A stretch of DNA of 21,152 bases from a virus. Below, piece after piece: positions 12,991 through 20,993 of the stretch (positions are counted from its first letter, which is position 1; every line of letters starts with the position of its first letter). Made by a program: the position numbers and the translations under genes. Where the stretch lies: IMG/VR virus record IMGVR_UViG_3300032242_000780, positions 1 through 21,152 of that record, one strand, 5' to 3'. Below the pieces are notes generated by a model. The model did not search any database, was not told the DNA's origin, and was given only the letters and a program-made list of their open reading frames with translations.

Positions 12991-13035
12991 CCGTTACCAA
13001 TTGTTGCATCATCTGCTGGGGCAGTCCGGTAACGG
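12991..13035 (-). promoter_or_regulatory. 5' leader inverted repeat (RNA hairpin)
   Basis: The arms CCGTTACC (13028-13035, minus strand) and GGTAACGG (12991-12998) are perfect 8-base complements separated by 29 bases. In the predicted transcript the hairpin would end about 17 bases before the AAGGA ribosome-binding site. It could affect translation or mRNA stability. Two similar GGACTTTT blocks follow the 3' arm, one containing the ribosome-binding site. Confidence 0.5.
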
Positions 13036-13050
13036 TAATCACCCAGATGA

Positions 13051-13074
13051 GTTTAAATATACACCAATTTAAAC
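13051..13074. promoter_or_regulatory. Operator-like inverted repeat inside the promoter
   Basis: Perfect 8-base arms GTTTAAAT (13051-13058) and ATTTAAAC (13067-13074) are separated by 8 bases. The repeat covers the -10 element and most of the spacer of the promoter, where a bound repressor would block RNA polymerase. The arms are AT-rich, so a chance origin is possible. No regulator gene is shown to bind it. Confidence 0.4.
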
Positions 13075-13083
13075 GCTTGTCAA
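13056..13083 (-). promoter_or_regulatory. Sigma70-type promoter driving the leftward genes from 12965
   Basis: Minus strand TTGACA (13078-13083) is a perfect -35 box. TATATT (13056-13061) differs from the -10 consensus by one base, and the spacer is 16 bases. The expected transcription start is near 13049, about 85 bases before the ATG of the 232-residue gene. The -35 box begins two bases after the T-run of the capsid-gene terminator. Confidence 0.72.
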
Positions 13084-13084
13084 T

Positions 13085-13113
13085 AAAAAAGGCCCCCGAA
13101 GGAGCCTTTTTTT
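13085..13113 (-). terminator. Rho-independent terminator after the major capsid gene
   Basis: Minus strand reads A-run, GGCTCC-TTCG-GGGGCC, then six T. The six-base-pair stem has one G-U pair and a UUCG loop closed by C-G, and the flanking A and T runs can extend it. It starts seven bases after the capsid stop codon. The element is nearly symmetric and could also stop transcription from the other strand. Confidence 0.88.
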
Positions 13114-13119
13114 ACTCTT

Positions 13120-14022
13120 TTAGTAAGAGCCGTAGATTCCCAGCGGATCGCTCCAGCCGAAGCTGTAACGCTCGCGGGACTTATAACGGACGTTGCCGGT
13201 ATCAAAGTCACCATCCATGCTGTTCTGGAGGGGTACACGCTCAAAGTGCTTCAAGCCGTTTGGAACGTCAGTGGTCAGGAACCATGCGTTGGTAGCGGTC
13301 AAGAAGTGATTGACGGTGTAACCTTCTGGAATAGAACCATTGTTCTTCAGCGCGTTGATATCGTTGTTGTTAGTACCAACACGGAGTTCGGTATCCAACA
13401 AGCGAGTAGCAACGAACATCAGAGCAGGAGGAACAATCAGCTTGCGGGGCTTAGCTGCGATCAGCAGGCCGCGCTCGTCTGTCCAAGCTGCGATGGCGAT
13501 AACGGCGGCTTCTAAGGAAGTCTCATTAAGGTCAGCAGGAGTAACAGGCGTATTGCCGTTGGTTCCACCGTTCACCAGCGGGTGAGCAGAGTTGAACAAA
13601 GAGACGCCATCACCACCAACGTATTGCGCGCTGAAGCCATTGTTCAAAATGGCAGCGGCTTTAACTTGCTTGGTGTATGCCATAGCACGGGCCAAACCTT
13701 TGGTGTAGCGAGCAGACAGGCTGTCGTACAGGTTATCTTCAATTGCCTCTTCGGTAATCGAGAAACCCAAAGCGATGGTTTCGTGGTTATAGCGAGCAGT
13801 CCATGCCTCTTGTGCATTGTCATACTGAATGGCTTGGCCCTCATTCTTGACAGGTGCAGCAGAGAAGCCGGAAAGCTTCGTCTCTTCTTCAAAGCTACGC
13901 TCCGATGTCTCGGTTTCGTAGATTTCTTTATGCTCTTCGCCGTAGCGGGCATATTCCAGACCAAACAAAGCATTCAGTCCGGGGAGCAGCTCTTTAAGTA
14001 GCTGTGCGCGTGAAATAGCCAT
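13120..14022 (-). CDS. Major capsid protein (Mu gpT-like, HK97 fold)
   Basis: The 300-residue protein starts MAISRAQLLKELLPGLNALF and contains YEAR-like N-arm residues, EETKLSGFSAAPVKNEGQAI (46-65), a YNHETIALGFSITEEAIED segment (78-96), and SLFNSAHPLVNGG (141-153). The SAHPL motif and the overall layout match the major head subunit family of phage Mu gpT, an HK97-fold shell protein. The C-terminal half (IVPPALMFVATRLLDTELRV, then SDPLGIYGS at the end) fits that fold. AAGGAG precedes the ATG, and a strong terminator follows the stop, as is common for an abundant protein. It is preceded by a scaffold-like gene. Confidence is high that it is the shell protein. Confidence 0.9.
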   Translation of the reverse strand: MAISRAQLLKELLPGLNALFGLEYARYGEEHKEIYETETSERSFEEETKLSGFSAAPVKNEGQAIQYDNAQEAWTARYNHETIALGFSITEEAIEDNLYDSLSARYTKGLARAMAYTKQVKAAAILNNGFSAQYVGGDGVSLFNSAHPLVNGGTNGNTPVTPADLNETSLEAAVIAIAAWTDERGLLIAAKPRKLIVPPALMFVATRLLDTELRVGTNNNDINALKNNGSIPEGYTVNHFLTATNAWFLTTDVPNGLKHFERVPLQNSMDGDFDTGNVRYKSRERYSFGWSDPLGIYGSY

Positions 14023-14035
14023 TTTTAATTACTCC

Positions 14036-14896
14036 TTAGGCGTTAGCGGTAGCGTTGTAATACATATGCTGACCAAAGTTAATCTTCACCAGAATCTCAG
14101 GATAGTTGGTGAAAGAAACAGTGGAACCGCTCGGGATTGCCGTAATTGCTGTACCAGCATTCGGGATAGACGGAGTTGTGTTCAACGTAGCGGAAGTACC
14201 GCCAGAAGCAACTGCGCCAGTCGAGAATGTACCGGTAGGAACCAACAAGCCGTTAGTATTGGTGTAGCTAACTTCAGCGCCAGCCAAGACCGCTCCAGAT
14301 ACACCGGAAGTCAAGGTAACAGTCGTAGAAGAAGAGCTGCCAACGCCACTGTAGCTGTAGGCTGTATCGGGCACCATACCAATAACACGCAGGGGGAAGG
14401 TGTTAGTGGTAGCGGGGCTTGCGGTCAGACCCAAAGCTGCGATAGCGGAGTTACCGGTAGCGGTGCTGCCAGCGTTGTCAACCAATTGCAGGTTGTAGCC
14501 AATAACTGGAGTGCTTGCCGAGGCAATGGTTGTACCAGACGACACAACAGCAATCTTGAAGATTGTGTCGGGATCATCAGTAACAATTGCAACTGCGTCG
14601 CCAGCCAATGTACCAGCGGGCCAGTACTGAGCAAATGTTTTTTGCTTGGTAATGGGGTTGGTATAAGAGCAACCAAGGAATACGCCAACTGGGATTTTGC
14701 CGGAAGCAAACGAATTTGATGTCAAAGTCGTGCGACCAATATAACCACCGGTTTGATAAACCAGATCACCGTAGAAGATACTTGTGTTGTATCCAAATGC
14801 AATGGGAAGGTTACGGGTAGAACCCGCAAACACTTGCCCGCCGATCAAATTGACCGGCTTTAGCCCATAAGGGGCCGGAACCGTAGGATATGCCAT
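14036..14896 (-). CDS. Capsid-associated structural protein, probable head decoration
   Basis: The 286-residue protein opens AYPTVPAPYGLKPVNLIGGQ (2-21), then VFAGSTRNLPIAFGYNTSIF, and is rich in Ser, Thr, Gly and Val. PYGLKPV-type starts are familiar in phage virion proteins encoded directly upstream of major capsid genes. A Ser/Thr-rich module at about residues 185-215 (SGVGSSSSTTVTLTSGVSGA) looks like an inserted beta hairpin of the kind seen in other genes here. AGGAG lies before the ATG. It sits 13 bases from the capsid gene, so the two proteins are probably made together. A shell decoration or stabilising role is inferred. Confidence 0.82.
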   Translation of the reverse strand: MAYPTVPAPYGLKPVNLIGGQVFAGSTRNLPIAFGYNTSIFYGDLVYQTGGYIGRTTLTSNSFASGKIPVGVFLGCSYTNPITKQKTFAQYWPAGTLAGDAVAIVTDDPDTIFKIAVVSSGTTIASASTPVIGYNLQLVDNAGSTATGNSAIAALGLTASPATTNTFPLRVIGMVPDTAYSYSGVGSSSSTTVTLTSGVSGAVLAGAEVSYTNTNGLLVPTGTFSTGAVASGGTSATLNTTPSIPNAGTAITAIPSGSTVSFTNYPEILVKINFGQHMYYNATANA

Positions 14897-14910
14897 AAAA
14901 ACTCCTAAAT

Positions 14911-15360
14911 TTATTTAACACCAGCACCAAAGGATGTACCCCGAGTACTAGAAGATTTGCGTTCACTAAACTTTGACATACGTGGATCGCTGTCCCGCAT
15001 GAAATTGTTGTCCACTGATTCCATTTGAGCTTGGTTTTGTTTGGCGTAATAAGCATTCATGGCGTCTACTTTTTCCTTGGAGTTTTTGCATAGCATTAAT
15101 CCTCCCATTTCAACATTACCACTTGTGGTGCCTTCCAACATAAGCTCTGGGTGGTCAACTGCCTTTACCGGTTCCCATCCATCACGGCGTTTACGTGAAA
15201 CGTTCGTTGGATCGGACTGTCCAAGAATATGAGTCGCTATCCAGCGAAACTCTATTCCGGGTACAGGCGTCGGATCTGGCAATGTACTGGATGGCTTATA
15301 TTCGTAGCGCATCTCTTTATCGCGTGAAATCAAATCTCGTTGTGTGCGTGTATCAGCCAT
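14911..15360 (-). CDS. Conserved head-operon protein, function unknown
   Basis: The 149-residue protein reads MADTRTQRDLISRDKEMRYE (1-20), then PVPGIEFRWIATHILGQSDP and NVSRKRRDGWEPVKAVDHPE (53-72), and ends in a Ser/Lys/Gly-rich tail. The GIEFRW and KRRDGWEPVKA motifs recur in an unnamed family I recall next to scaffold and capsid genes in environmental phages. It overlaps the scaffold stop by eight bases, so its translation is probably coupled to it. The C-terminal 30 residues look disordered. An assembly or capsid role is inferred from the neighbourhood. Confidence 0.82.
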   Translation of the reverse strand: MADTRTQRDLISRDKEMRYEYKPSSTLPDPTPVPGIEFRWIATHILGQSDPTNVSRKRRDGWEPVKAVDHPELMLEGTTSGNVEMGGLMLCKNSKEKVDAMNAYYAKQNQAQMESVDNNFMRDSDPRMSKFSERKSSSTRGTSFGAGVK

Positions 15361-16255
15361 TACTATTCTCCATCTTTGCTACTTGTGCAGCATATTGCTG
15401 CGGGGTTAAACCAAACTTTTTAGCCAAAGCTAATTGCGTTGTTGTCATTTGGATCCGTTTGGTTCCAGATGACCGCGTTGCTGGTGCAACTACAGAAGCA
15501 GGTCGTCGATTAGTCTCGGTTTTACCGAACACTTCCGGGAACTTGTTTCTCACGCGAGCATCAATTTGCTCGTAATACTCGTCACTGCGCGGGTCAATAC
15601 CCGATTTCATTAATTTTTGATGCAGCCCTAATGAAAAGCTGGTAACTTCCTCAAAACCATCTGCCCCGAACCACTGGTTTTTTGCTTGCCAGCGCAAGGA
15701 TTTATCGTCGGGTTGTTCCGGTTTTTGAATGAATTGTTCGGGTTGTATCACATCGCTTGCAGTTTGTAAAGGCTGCGGGCGATAATTTCTGATACTCTCC
15801 ATTTTCCATTTAGCATCAGTTAATGCTTCTTGGGCAGATAGTATTGCATCAGCATCGTAAGCTTCTTGGGCGGCTTTATACTCCCGGCGGGCTTTTTCAT
15901 ACTCTGCTTGGGCGGCTCCCAAGGCGGTGGTGGCAATATTGCGGGTGCCCTCTTCCACATAACCTTTGAGCTGTTTGTTTTCTTGCAACAGTCGCTGGGT
16001 TAGTTGCTCCAACTCCTGCTTTTCGCGCATAGTTGCCTCTTTGGCTCGGCGCTCATCATGGCGGGAATGGGTTAATTCCTTAATACGCTTTTTGACGTTA
16101 TCGGAATATGACTCAATCTCCTCATCCGTAGGGTCGGTTATTTCTTTTTCCAAAGGTTTGCGACCTTGATCTTGCTCGGGAGTATCGTCCACGATATCAA
16201 TTTCAAACTCTTCACCCTTGGTTTCAACTTCATCGGGGAATTTAAATTCATCCAT
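15353..16255 (-). CDS. Probable capsid scaffolding protein
   Basis: The 300-residue protein has a strongly acidic N-terminal part (1-50), a long predicted coiled coil at about 55-145 (heavy in Glu, Lys, Arg, Gln and Ala), and a basic helical C-terminus with TTTQLALAKKFGLTPQQYAA at 271-290. This layout (acidic, helical, charged tail) is typical of phage scaffolding proteins, which guide shell assembly and leave before DNA entry. Its place between portal-linked genes and the capsid gene supports this. An AAAGGA site precedes the ATG by a few bases. No protease motif is present, so if the scaffold is cleaved, another protein does it. Confidence moderate to high. Confidence 0.82.
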   Translation of the reverse strand: MDEFKFPDEVETKGEEFEIDIVDDTPEQDQGRKPLEKEITDPTDEEIESYSDNVKKRIKELTHSRHDERRAKEATMREKQELEQLTQRLLQENKQLKGYVEEGTRNIATTALGAAQAEYEKARREYKAAQEAYDADAILSAQEALTDAKWKMESIRNYRPQPLQTASDVIQPEQFIQKPEQPDDKSLRWQAKNQWFGADGFEEVTSFSLGLHQKLMKSGIDPRSDEYYEQIDARVRNKFPEVFGKTETNRRPASVVAPATRSSGTKRIQMTTTQLALAKKFGLTPQQYAAQVAKMENSNG

Positions 16256-16266
16256 GATTTTTCCTT

Positions 16267-16701
16267 TTATGCGCGGGTAATACCACGGGGATCATCTACT
16301 GTCGCTTCCACTTGATCATCATTAATCACGCGAAACTCTTTTCCGTATATCTTTAAGCGCGTACCTGCGTATGCGCGGACAATAACGAAATCTCCTTCCT
16401 TGGCCCAAGCTCCGGTGGGAAACTTGACAGGATCTTTATATGCATCTGGGCCGAGCTTCATAACAAATAAAACAGTGGTGCTGTTTTCTTCATTACGTAC
16501 ATACTCGCTGGGCTTAACTAAGTCCAGTTCCGTGCCTACATATTTATTGGAAACATCCGGCACTAAACAAAGCAATTTAAACCCAGCTGGTTGCGGGAGC
16601 ATCGTCGCCTTTTCTTCAGACGTTGCCTCCGGTTCGGGAGTATCTTGTGACTGGATTTCTTTTGGGAGCGTGAGCCCCGGCGGAAGGATAAGGTTAGTCA
16701 T
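16267..16701 (-). CDS. GroES-like co-chaperonin
   Basis: I take the ATG at 16701 (144 residues, MTNLILPPGLTLPKE) as start; an earlier TTG at 16722 adds seven residues but extends the overlap with the upstream gene. Residues about 40-140 resemble the GroES (Cpn10) beta barrel: FKLLCLVPDV, a loop TELDLVKPSEYVRNEENSTT matching the mobile loop, VLFVMKLGPDAY, then KEGDFVIVRAYAGTRLKIYG and KEFRVINDDQVEATV, which parallels the conserved GD-V-...-YAGTE-K--G-EY-I---DIL of GroES. Co-chaperonins cap GroEL during folding. Phages such as T4 encode their own to fold capsid proteins, and this gene lies beside scaffold and capsid genes. The N-terminal 35 residues are an added acidic, Pro-rich region. Family match good; activity unproven. 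Confidence 0.78.
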   Translation of the reverse strand: MTNLILPPGLTLPKEIQSQDTPEPEATSEEKATMLPQPAGFKLLCLVPDVSNKYVGTELDLVKPSEYVRNEENSTTVLFVMKLGPDAYKDPVKFPTGAWAKEGDFVIVRAYAGTRLKIYGKEFRVINDDQVEATVDDPRGITRA

Positions 16702-16888
16702 CTTCGTGTTCAACTTTCTCAAGCAGGGCCAGTAAATAAGACTCTGCGGTAGCTAGGCCCTGAATAACACCGCAAAGTTTTTGATACTCCTCGTAACTTT
16801 TACAGGCTCCGCCAGCCATGTCATCTGCATAGTTGTTCATATCTATGCGGAGTTTTTCCCGTAGTACGCGAGCAAAATCTTGAATCAT
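16694..16888 (-). CDS. Small acidic helical protein coupled to portal
   Basis: This 64-residue protein (MIQDFARVLREKLRIDMNNY, then ADDMAGGACKSYEEYQKLCG and VIQGLATAESYLLALLEKVE) has two cysteines and appears entirely helical. Its ATG overlaps the portal stop by four bases (ATGA), and its end overlaps the GroES-like start. I recall similar tiny helical proteins after portal genes in environmental phages, without named function. Its location suggests a portal or packaging accessory role, but nothing in the sequence proves one. Confidence 0.76.
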   Translation of the reverse strand: MIQDFARVLREKLRIDMNNYADDMAGGACKSYEEYQKLCGVIQGLATAESYLLALLEKVEHEDD

Positions 16889-19485
16889 GTTTCATCCTTC
16901 TTATTGAGTAGGGTTTGTGCCATCTCATGCTGTTGTTGAGCTTTTTTGGCTGCAACGTCCAGTCCCATTTGCATACCGGCTTGCTCTTGTTCGGCCTTGT
17001 GCTTGGCAATCTGCATGGCGGTTTGGGCTTGGGTTTGTTGGCGTTGGAAATCGTGCCTTGAGCGGGACTCTTGGATCTTTGCACCCACTTTTGTGCCTTC
17101 CAATTGCATTTTTGCCCGCAATTCGGCGTTTTTGCGCTCGGTTTCTTTGGCCTTTTCTTGGATAGAAAGCGACAGTTTTTGTGTGTTTAAACGGTCATTT
17201 AGCTGTACTTTCTGGGCTTCAAGCTGCAATTTTTGCTGTTCCAGCTGGAATTCCTGCTGAATTTGCTGAGCTTTAAGCTGAAGTTCCTGTTGCTGCATTT
17301 GCAGCTGTTGTTGCTGCATCTGAACCATAGGATCTTGGGATTGCTGCTGGGCCATTTGCTGGGAATGCTGCTGCTGGTTGATTTGCAAAGCCTGTTGTGC
17401 GGCCTGAGCCAGCATTCCGGACAATGCATATTCAATTTGCGGGTCGAGCTTGTCATCTTGCGGGGGAAGAGACATACCAAGCTGGGCTTCAACTTGCTTG
17501 CGGTATTGATATCCGGCGTGCTGTGCAATATGGGCCATGATCGCGCCTTGGATTGCTTGAGCTTGCGGATTTTGACCAATCAATTGCTGAACAATTGGAT
17601 CTTTAAGCAAAGCCATATGCACAGCAATATGTGCTGAATGGTCTTGGTTTAGGAACGCTTTTAAAGGAACTCCTTTAAGCACGTTCATATTTTCCGTTAC
17701 GGGGTCGGTGATATTTTCATCATCAGGCAACGGAACCAATTTATCGGGGTTTTTGATACCCAGAATCTCCAGCATATTGCGGTGGAGCTGCGGCATATTG
17801 TAGATATTTGGGGCTGACTGGGCCATCTGCATCACAGCCTGATACTGGACAACACGCTGACTTAGAGTTGCTGCATTGGGATCTGATACTGGAATAATAT
17901 CTACGTGACGGTAGTCGCTCTTCTTTGCGCTGCGGTCAGCACTGCCCGGGTCATAGTCATAGTCCGCTGGAGAATCATCGCGGATGATCTCAGCCAGAAG
18001 GCGGAGTTCTTGTTTAAACGAATAATGCAGTCGGGCTTGGACTGCGGACATGACTTTGAGTTGTCGCTCAAGCAAAGCCAGCGTGGTTCCCACAGGAGCT
18101 TGGCTGGACATATCGCTGATCTGCATATCCGCCGTGGCAGCAAAGCGTCGGCCTTCTTCAACAATGTTGTTGAGCAAGGTGTACAAAACTTGGCTTGGCT
18201 CTTTGTAAGGTAGCGGTAAGATATTGTCCCGCAGGGCTCCAGATCCAATATCCACATCACGGAACTCGCCCGGTTGGATTGGGGTATCGTCACCCTTGAT
18301 ACGCAGTCCACGGGATTTCAGTCCGCCCGGAAGGTTACTTAAGGTTCCTGCATCTACCAATTGGCGCATGATGCTTGTTGCAGACTTAGCAAAACCACCA
18401 ATAAGATGGAACAAACCAAATCCATAGGCTCCAAAGCCGGGGATGTATTGGTAATGGACAAAATGCTGGCGCTTAAGTTTTAGCTTATCGTCCTTGAGCC
18501 AGTTGCGGCGAATAGACAAAACGGTATTACTGCCTTTGATCATTGTGACCACATAAGGCAAAGCAATGCCTGTCTCTCCTTCTTCGTCCTCATCCTCGTC
18601 GCCGGGGATTTCTAGGTCTGCGTGGCATTCATAAATGGTATAGCGGTCATCGTTTAAATCACGAAAGCCTGTTTCGCTGTCCTTGGCTTTCTGGATATTG
18701 GTGACTTCGTTTAAAGGGTCGGGCAGATCCACGTCCATGTAAAACCCGGCGCGCTGCAACTTAACAATCTCATTCTTTGTTTTGCGCATTACATGGGTAA
18801 CACGGTGGCAGGTATCCAGCTCGGTCGTTCCATAGGGAAGCAACATATCTTCCGCAGGAATAAACATGGATACTTGGCGTCCCAAGCTGGGATCAAAGTA
18901 AACCTTTTTAAACGCAGAGCCGGTAGCTGGCAAGCTCCAAAGCATCCGCTCCTGCTCCGGACGGAACTCGCGCATTACTTCCGTAAGCTCATAGTTCATG
19001 TCCTCTTCTACCCGTTGGGCGGCTTCTTTCTTCTCTGGGGTCTCTTGTCCAATGATTTTGGTACGCACCGGCCCAGCGGCGGGGAACATCTCGGTGATGG
19101 TTTCTGACTGGAACCTTACAACCGCTTCAGTAATCATGGGATGGAAAACACCGGAGGCACCATTCCAAGGCTCAGTTCTCTCCTCATACTGAAGGCCCAT
19201 TAGCTTTAAACCTTCGGTATAAGCCTTCTCCCAGTCTCTGCGACTGTTGCGGTCATTATCAATATCACCGGCAAGATCAAAAGCAAGCGTTTGTAAAGCA
19301 GAAGGGTCAATCTCTTCAGCTAGATTTTCATCAAACCCATCATCTATCTTGATATCAATATCAAGCGGGCCTGCATGGATTTGTACTTCATCATCGTCAA
19401 TAATCTCAACCTCAATAGGTTCACCCTCTTCTTGATCCATGCCCACGGGCGCTTGATACAAGCTCTTGTCCATATTGGTAGCCAT
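16885..19485 (-). CDS. Portal protein with long Gln-rich C-terminal helix
   Basis: The 866-residue protein is the dodecameric ring at the DNA entry vertex and binds terminase and adaptor. It opens with an acidic stretch (about 17-60). The portal core follows: DRNSRRDWEKAYTEGLKLMG, EPWNGASGVFHPMITEAVVRF, then YFDPSLGRQVSMFIPAEDML and LPYGTTELDTCHRVTHVMRK, features of P22-like portals. Residues about 689-866 are a 178-residue glutamine- and lysine-rich helical region that could form the long C-terminal barrel crown known in P22-like portals. It begins about eight bases after TerL with AAGGA upstream of the ATG. The length exceeds most portals (commonly 500-750). Identification is strong from motifs, size and neighbours. 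Confidence 0.9.
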   Translation of the reverse strand: MATNMDKSLYQAPVGMDQEEGEPIEVEIIDDDEVQIHAGPLDIDIKIDDGFDENLAEEIDPSALQTLAFDLAGDIDNDRNSRRDWEKAYTEGLKLMGLQYEERTEPWNGASGVFHPMITEAVVRFQSETITEMFPAAGPVRTKIIGQETPEKKEAAQRVEEDMNYELTEVMREFRPEQERMLWSLPATGSAFKKVYFDPSLGRQVSMFIPAEDMLLPYGTTELDTCHRVTHVMRKTKNEIVKLQRAGFYMDVDLPDPLNEVTNIQKAKDSETGFRDLNDDRYTIYECHADLEIPGDEDEDEEGETGIALPYVVTMIKGSNTVLSIRRNWLKDDKLKLKRQHFVHYQYIPGFGAYGFGLFHLIGGFAKSATSIMRQLVDAGTLSNLPGGLKSRGLRIKGDDTPIQPGEFRDVDIGSGALRDNILPLPYKEPSQVLYTLLNNIVEEGRRFAATADMQISDMSSQAPVGTTLALLERQLKVMSAVQARLHYSFKQELRLLAEIIRDDSPADYDYDPGSADRSAKKSDYRHVDIIPVSDPNAATLSQRVVQYQAVMQMAQSAPNIYNMPQLHRNMLEILGIKNPDKLVPLPDDENITDPVTENMNVLKGVPLKAFLNQDHSAHIAVHMALLKDPIVQQLIGQNPQAQAIQGAIMAHIAQHAGYQYRKQVEAQLGMSLPPQDDKLDPQIEYALSGMLAQAAQQALQINQQQHSQQMAQQQSQDPMVQMQQQQLQMQQQELQLKAQQIQQEFQLEQQKLQLEAQKVQLNDRLNTQKLSLSIQEKAKETERKNAELRAKMQLEGTKVGAKIQESRSRHDFQRQQTQAQTAMQIAKHKAEQEQAGMQMGLDVAAKKAQQQHEMAQTLLNKKDET

Positions 19486-19493
19486 AAATATCC

Positions 19494-20993
19494 TTAGTAA
19501 TATTCGTACTTACGTTTAATGTAAAAGGGTTCATCTTTTTCATCGGTTTCAATCCGGATAAACCCACCTTGACGAAACTTCATTAAAGCTTGGCTGCTTG
19601 AGTCAACCAAGTCGTCATGTTCGCCATTAGGAAATGACGCAAGCTCGTCCATAACTTCTTCAGCCCAGCGAGTCTCCGGGCACCAAACAACGCCGGAGGC
19701 AAACAGGTCTGCAATGGAATTTACACGGGCTACCTTGTCATTACCCTTTCCCGGGGTGTATTCTGACAAAGGAATGCCCATTTGTCTCATCTCATAGATC
19801 AACGGAGCCCCGGCAGCGCGCTTTTCCACAATCAACATATCAGGCTCATATTCTTTATAAAGATCCATAGCTTTAGCTTTTAGCTCTGGAAACTCCATCC
19901 TAGCTTTAAACGCATCAAGCAAAATGATATTGGTTTTGTCGTTACCTTGCTGATCGGGATGTTCAAAAACTCCCCACGTTGTACAAGCTGAGTAATCTGC
20001 ACGATTATTTTTTTCAAAAGCGGTATCCCATGACTGGATAATGTAGTCACACATTGGGGGTCTCTTCTCCTCCCATATGCGCCACTGATCCCTTTTGATG
20101 ATCGCGCCTTCATTTCCGGTGGGATTTTGTTGGTACTGAGCTTCCCATTTAGATACAGGAATCTCCGCTTTAATAGCTTCCAGTTCAGTCTTTGACCAAA
20201 ATGCGGGCCACAGCGGGGTTCCAGATGGAAGGATAGCTGGGAATTCAATAACCTCCCAGTTATCTACCCCATCATTTCCAGACTTCTTCAATATCTGCCC
20301 AGTTAAGTCTCGCTTAGCCCACCGGGTCATAACAATAATAATTGCCCCATTAGGCTGGAGACGCTGCCTTGGCCCAGATGTATACCACTCATACACTTGA
20401 TCAAACACCGCTGGATTGTTTTGTTTTGCTTCCTGCTCTGAATGTGGATCATCAATAATCAACAGGTCTGCACCTTTACCAGTCACAGCACCGCCTACAC
20501 CAATAGCAAAATAGTCTCCGCCCTTGTCGGTGTTCCATCGCCCCGCTGCTTTGGAGTCACTAGATAGCTTTAAGTTAAATATCTTTCCATAAGGCTCCGA
20601 AGCTACAAGGTTACGTACCTTACGCCCAAACCCCGTTGACAGCTCCGATGTGTGAGCTGTTTGGATAATCTTTTTATGAGGAAACTTTCCAAGGAACCAA
20701 GCTGGCAACAAATAAGAAGCAAACTCGCTCTTTGTGTGCCGGGGTGGCATATTAATAATCAACCTTTTAAGCTCACCCCTAGCTACCCGCTCAAAGGCAT
20801 CTGCCATGATTTGATGGTGTTTACCCGATATAAACACAGGCCACATCTGTTTTACAAAAGGCAAAAATGACTCTTTGCATCGCTCAACCCTATCCATCTC
20901 CAGCAAAGCCATGATCTTGGTTCTCTCGGACTCTGGCACCTTATCCACAATAGACATGTAGTCCATCACCTCTTGAGAAGTTAATAAAGTCAT
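19494..20993 (-). CDS. terL: Terminase large subunit (DNA-packaging motor ATPase and nuclease)
   Basis: The 499-residue protein powers DNA translocation into the head through the portal and cuts the concatemer. Its N-terminal ATPase shows a Walker A-like PPRHTKS (83-89), Walker B LLIIDDP (177-183), and a coupling-type MTRW (222-225). The C-terminal RNase H-like nuclease shows conserved acidic residues at D323 (SWDTA), E390 (IVEKR) and D460/D461 (GEHDDLVDSSSQA). The length is normal for the family. Its ATG overlaps the upstream stop by four bases, and the portal follows eight bases later. Intact motifs argue for an active enzyme. Assignment is secure. Confidence 0.95.
   Translation of the reverse strand: MTLLTSQEVMDYMSIVDKVPESERTKIMALLEMDRVERCKESFLPFVKQMWPVFISGKHHQIMADAFERVARGELKRLIINMPPRHTKSEFASYLLPAWFLGKFPHKKIIQTAHTSELSTGFGRKVRNLVASEPYGKIFNLKLSSDSKAAGRWNTDKGGDYFAIGVGGAVTGKGADLLIIDDPHSEQEAKQNNPAVFDQVYEWYTSGPRQRLQPNGAIIIVMTRWAKRDLTGQILKKSGNDGVDNWEVIEFPAILPSGTPLWPAFWSKTELEAIKAEIPVSKWEAQYQQNPTGNEGAIIKRDQWRIWEEKRPPMCDYIIQSWDTAFEKNNRADYSACTTWGVFEHPDQQGNDKTNIILLDAFKARMEFPELKAKAMDLYKEYEPDMLIVEKRAAGAPLIYEMRQMGIPLSEYTPGKGNDKVARVNSIADLFASGVVWCPETRWAEEVMDELASFPNGEHDDLVDSSSQALMKFRQGGFIRIETDEKDEPFYIKRKYEYY

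Noticed and set aside
12876-13295. 139-residue plus-strand ORF spanning the regulatory region
   Set aside because: It runs across the terminator, promoter and the capsid gene 3' end on the opposite strand with no ribosome-binding site or family resemblance.
14066-14719. 217-residue plus-strand ORF
   Set aside because: It is antisense to the 286-residue structural protein, Ser/Arg/Cys-rich low complexity, and shows no family resemblance.
16702-16722. Seven-residue N-terminal extension of the GroES-like protein from a TTG codon
   Set aside because: The ATG at 16701 is a better codon and leaves an eight-base overlap like others in the operon; the TTG would increase the overlap to 29 bases.
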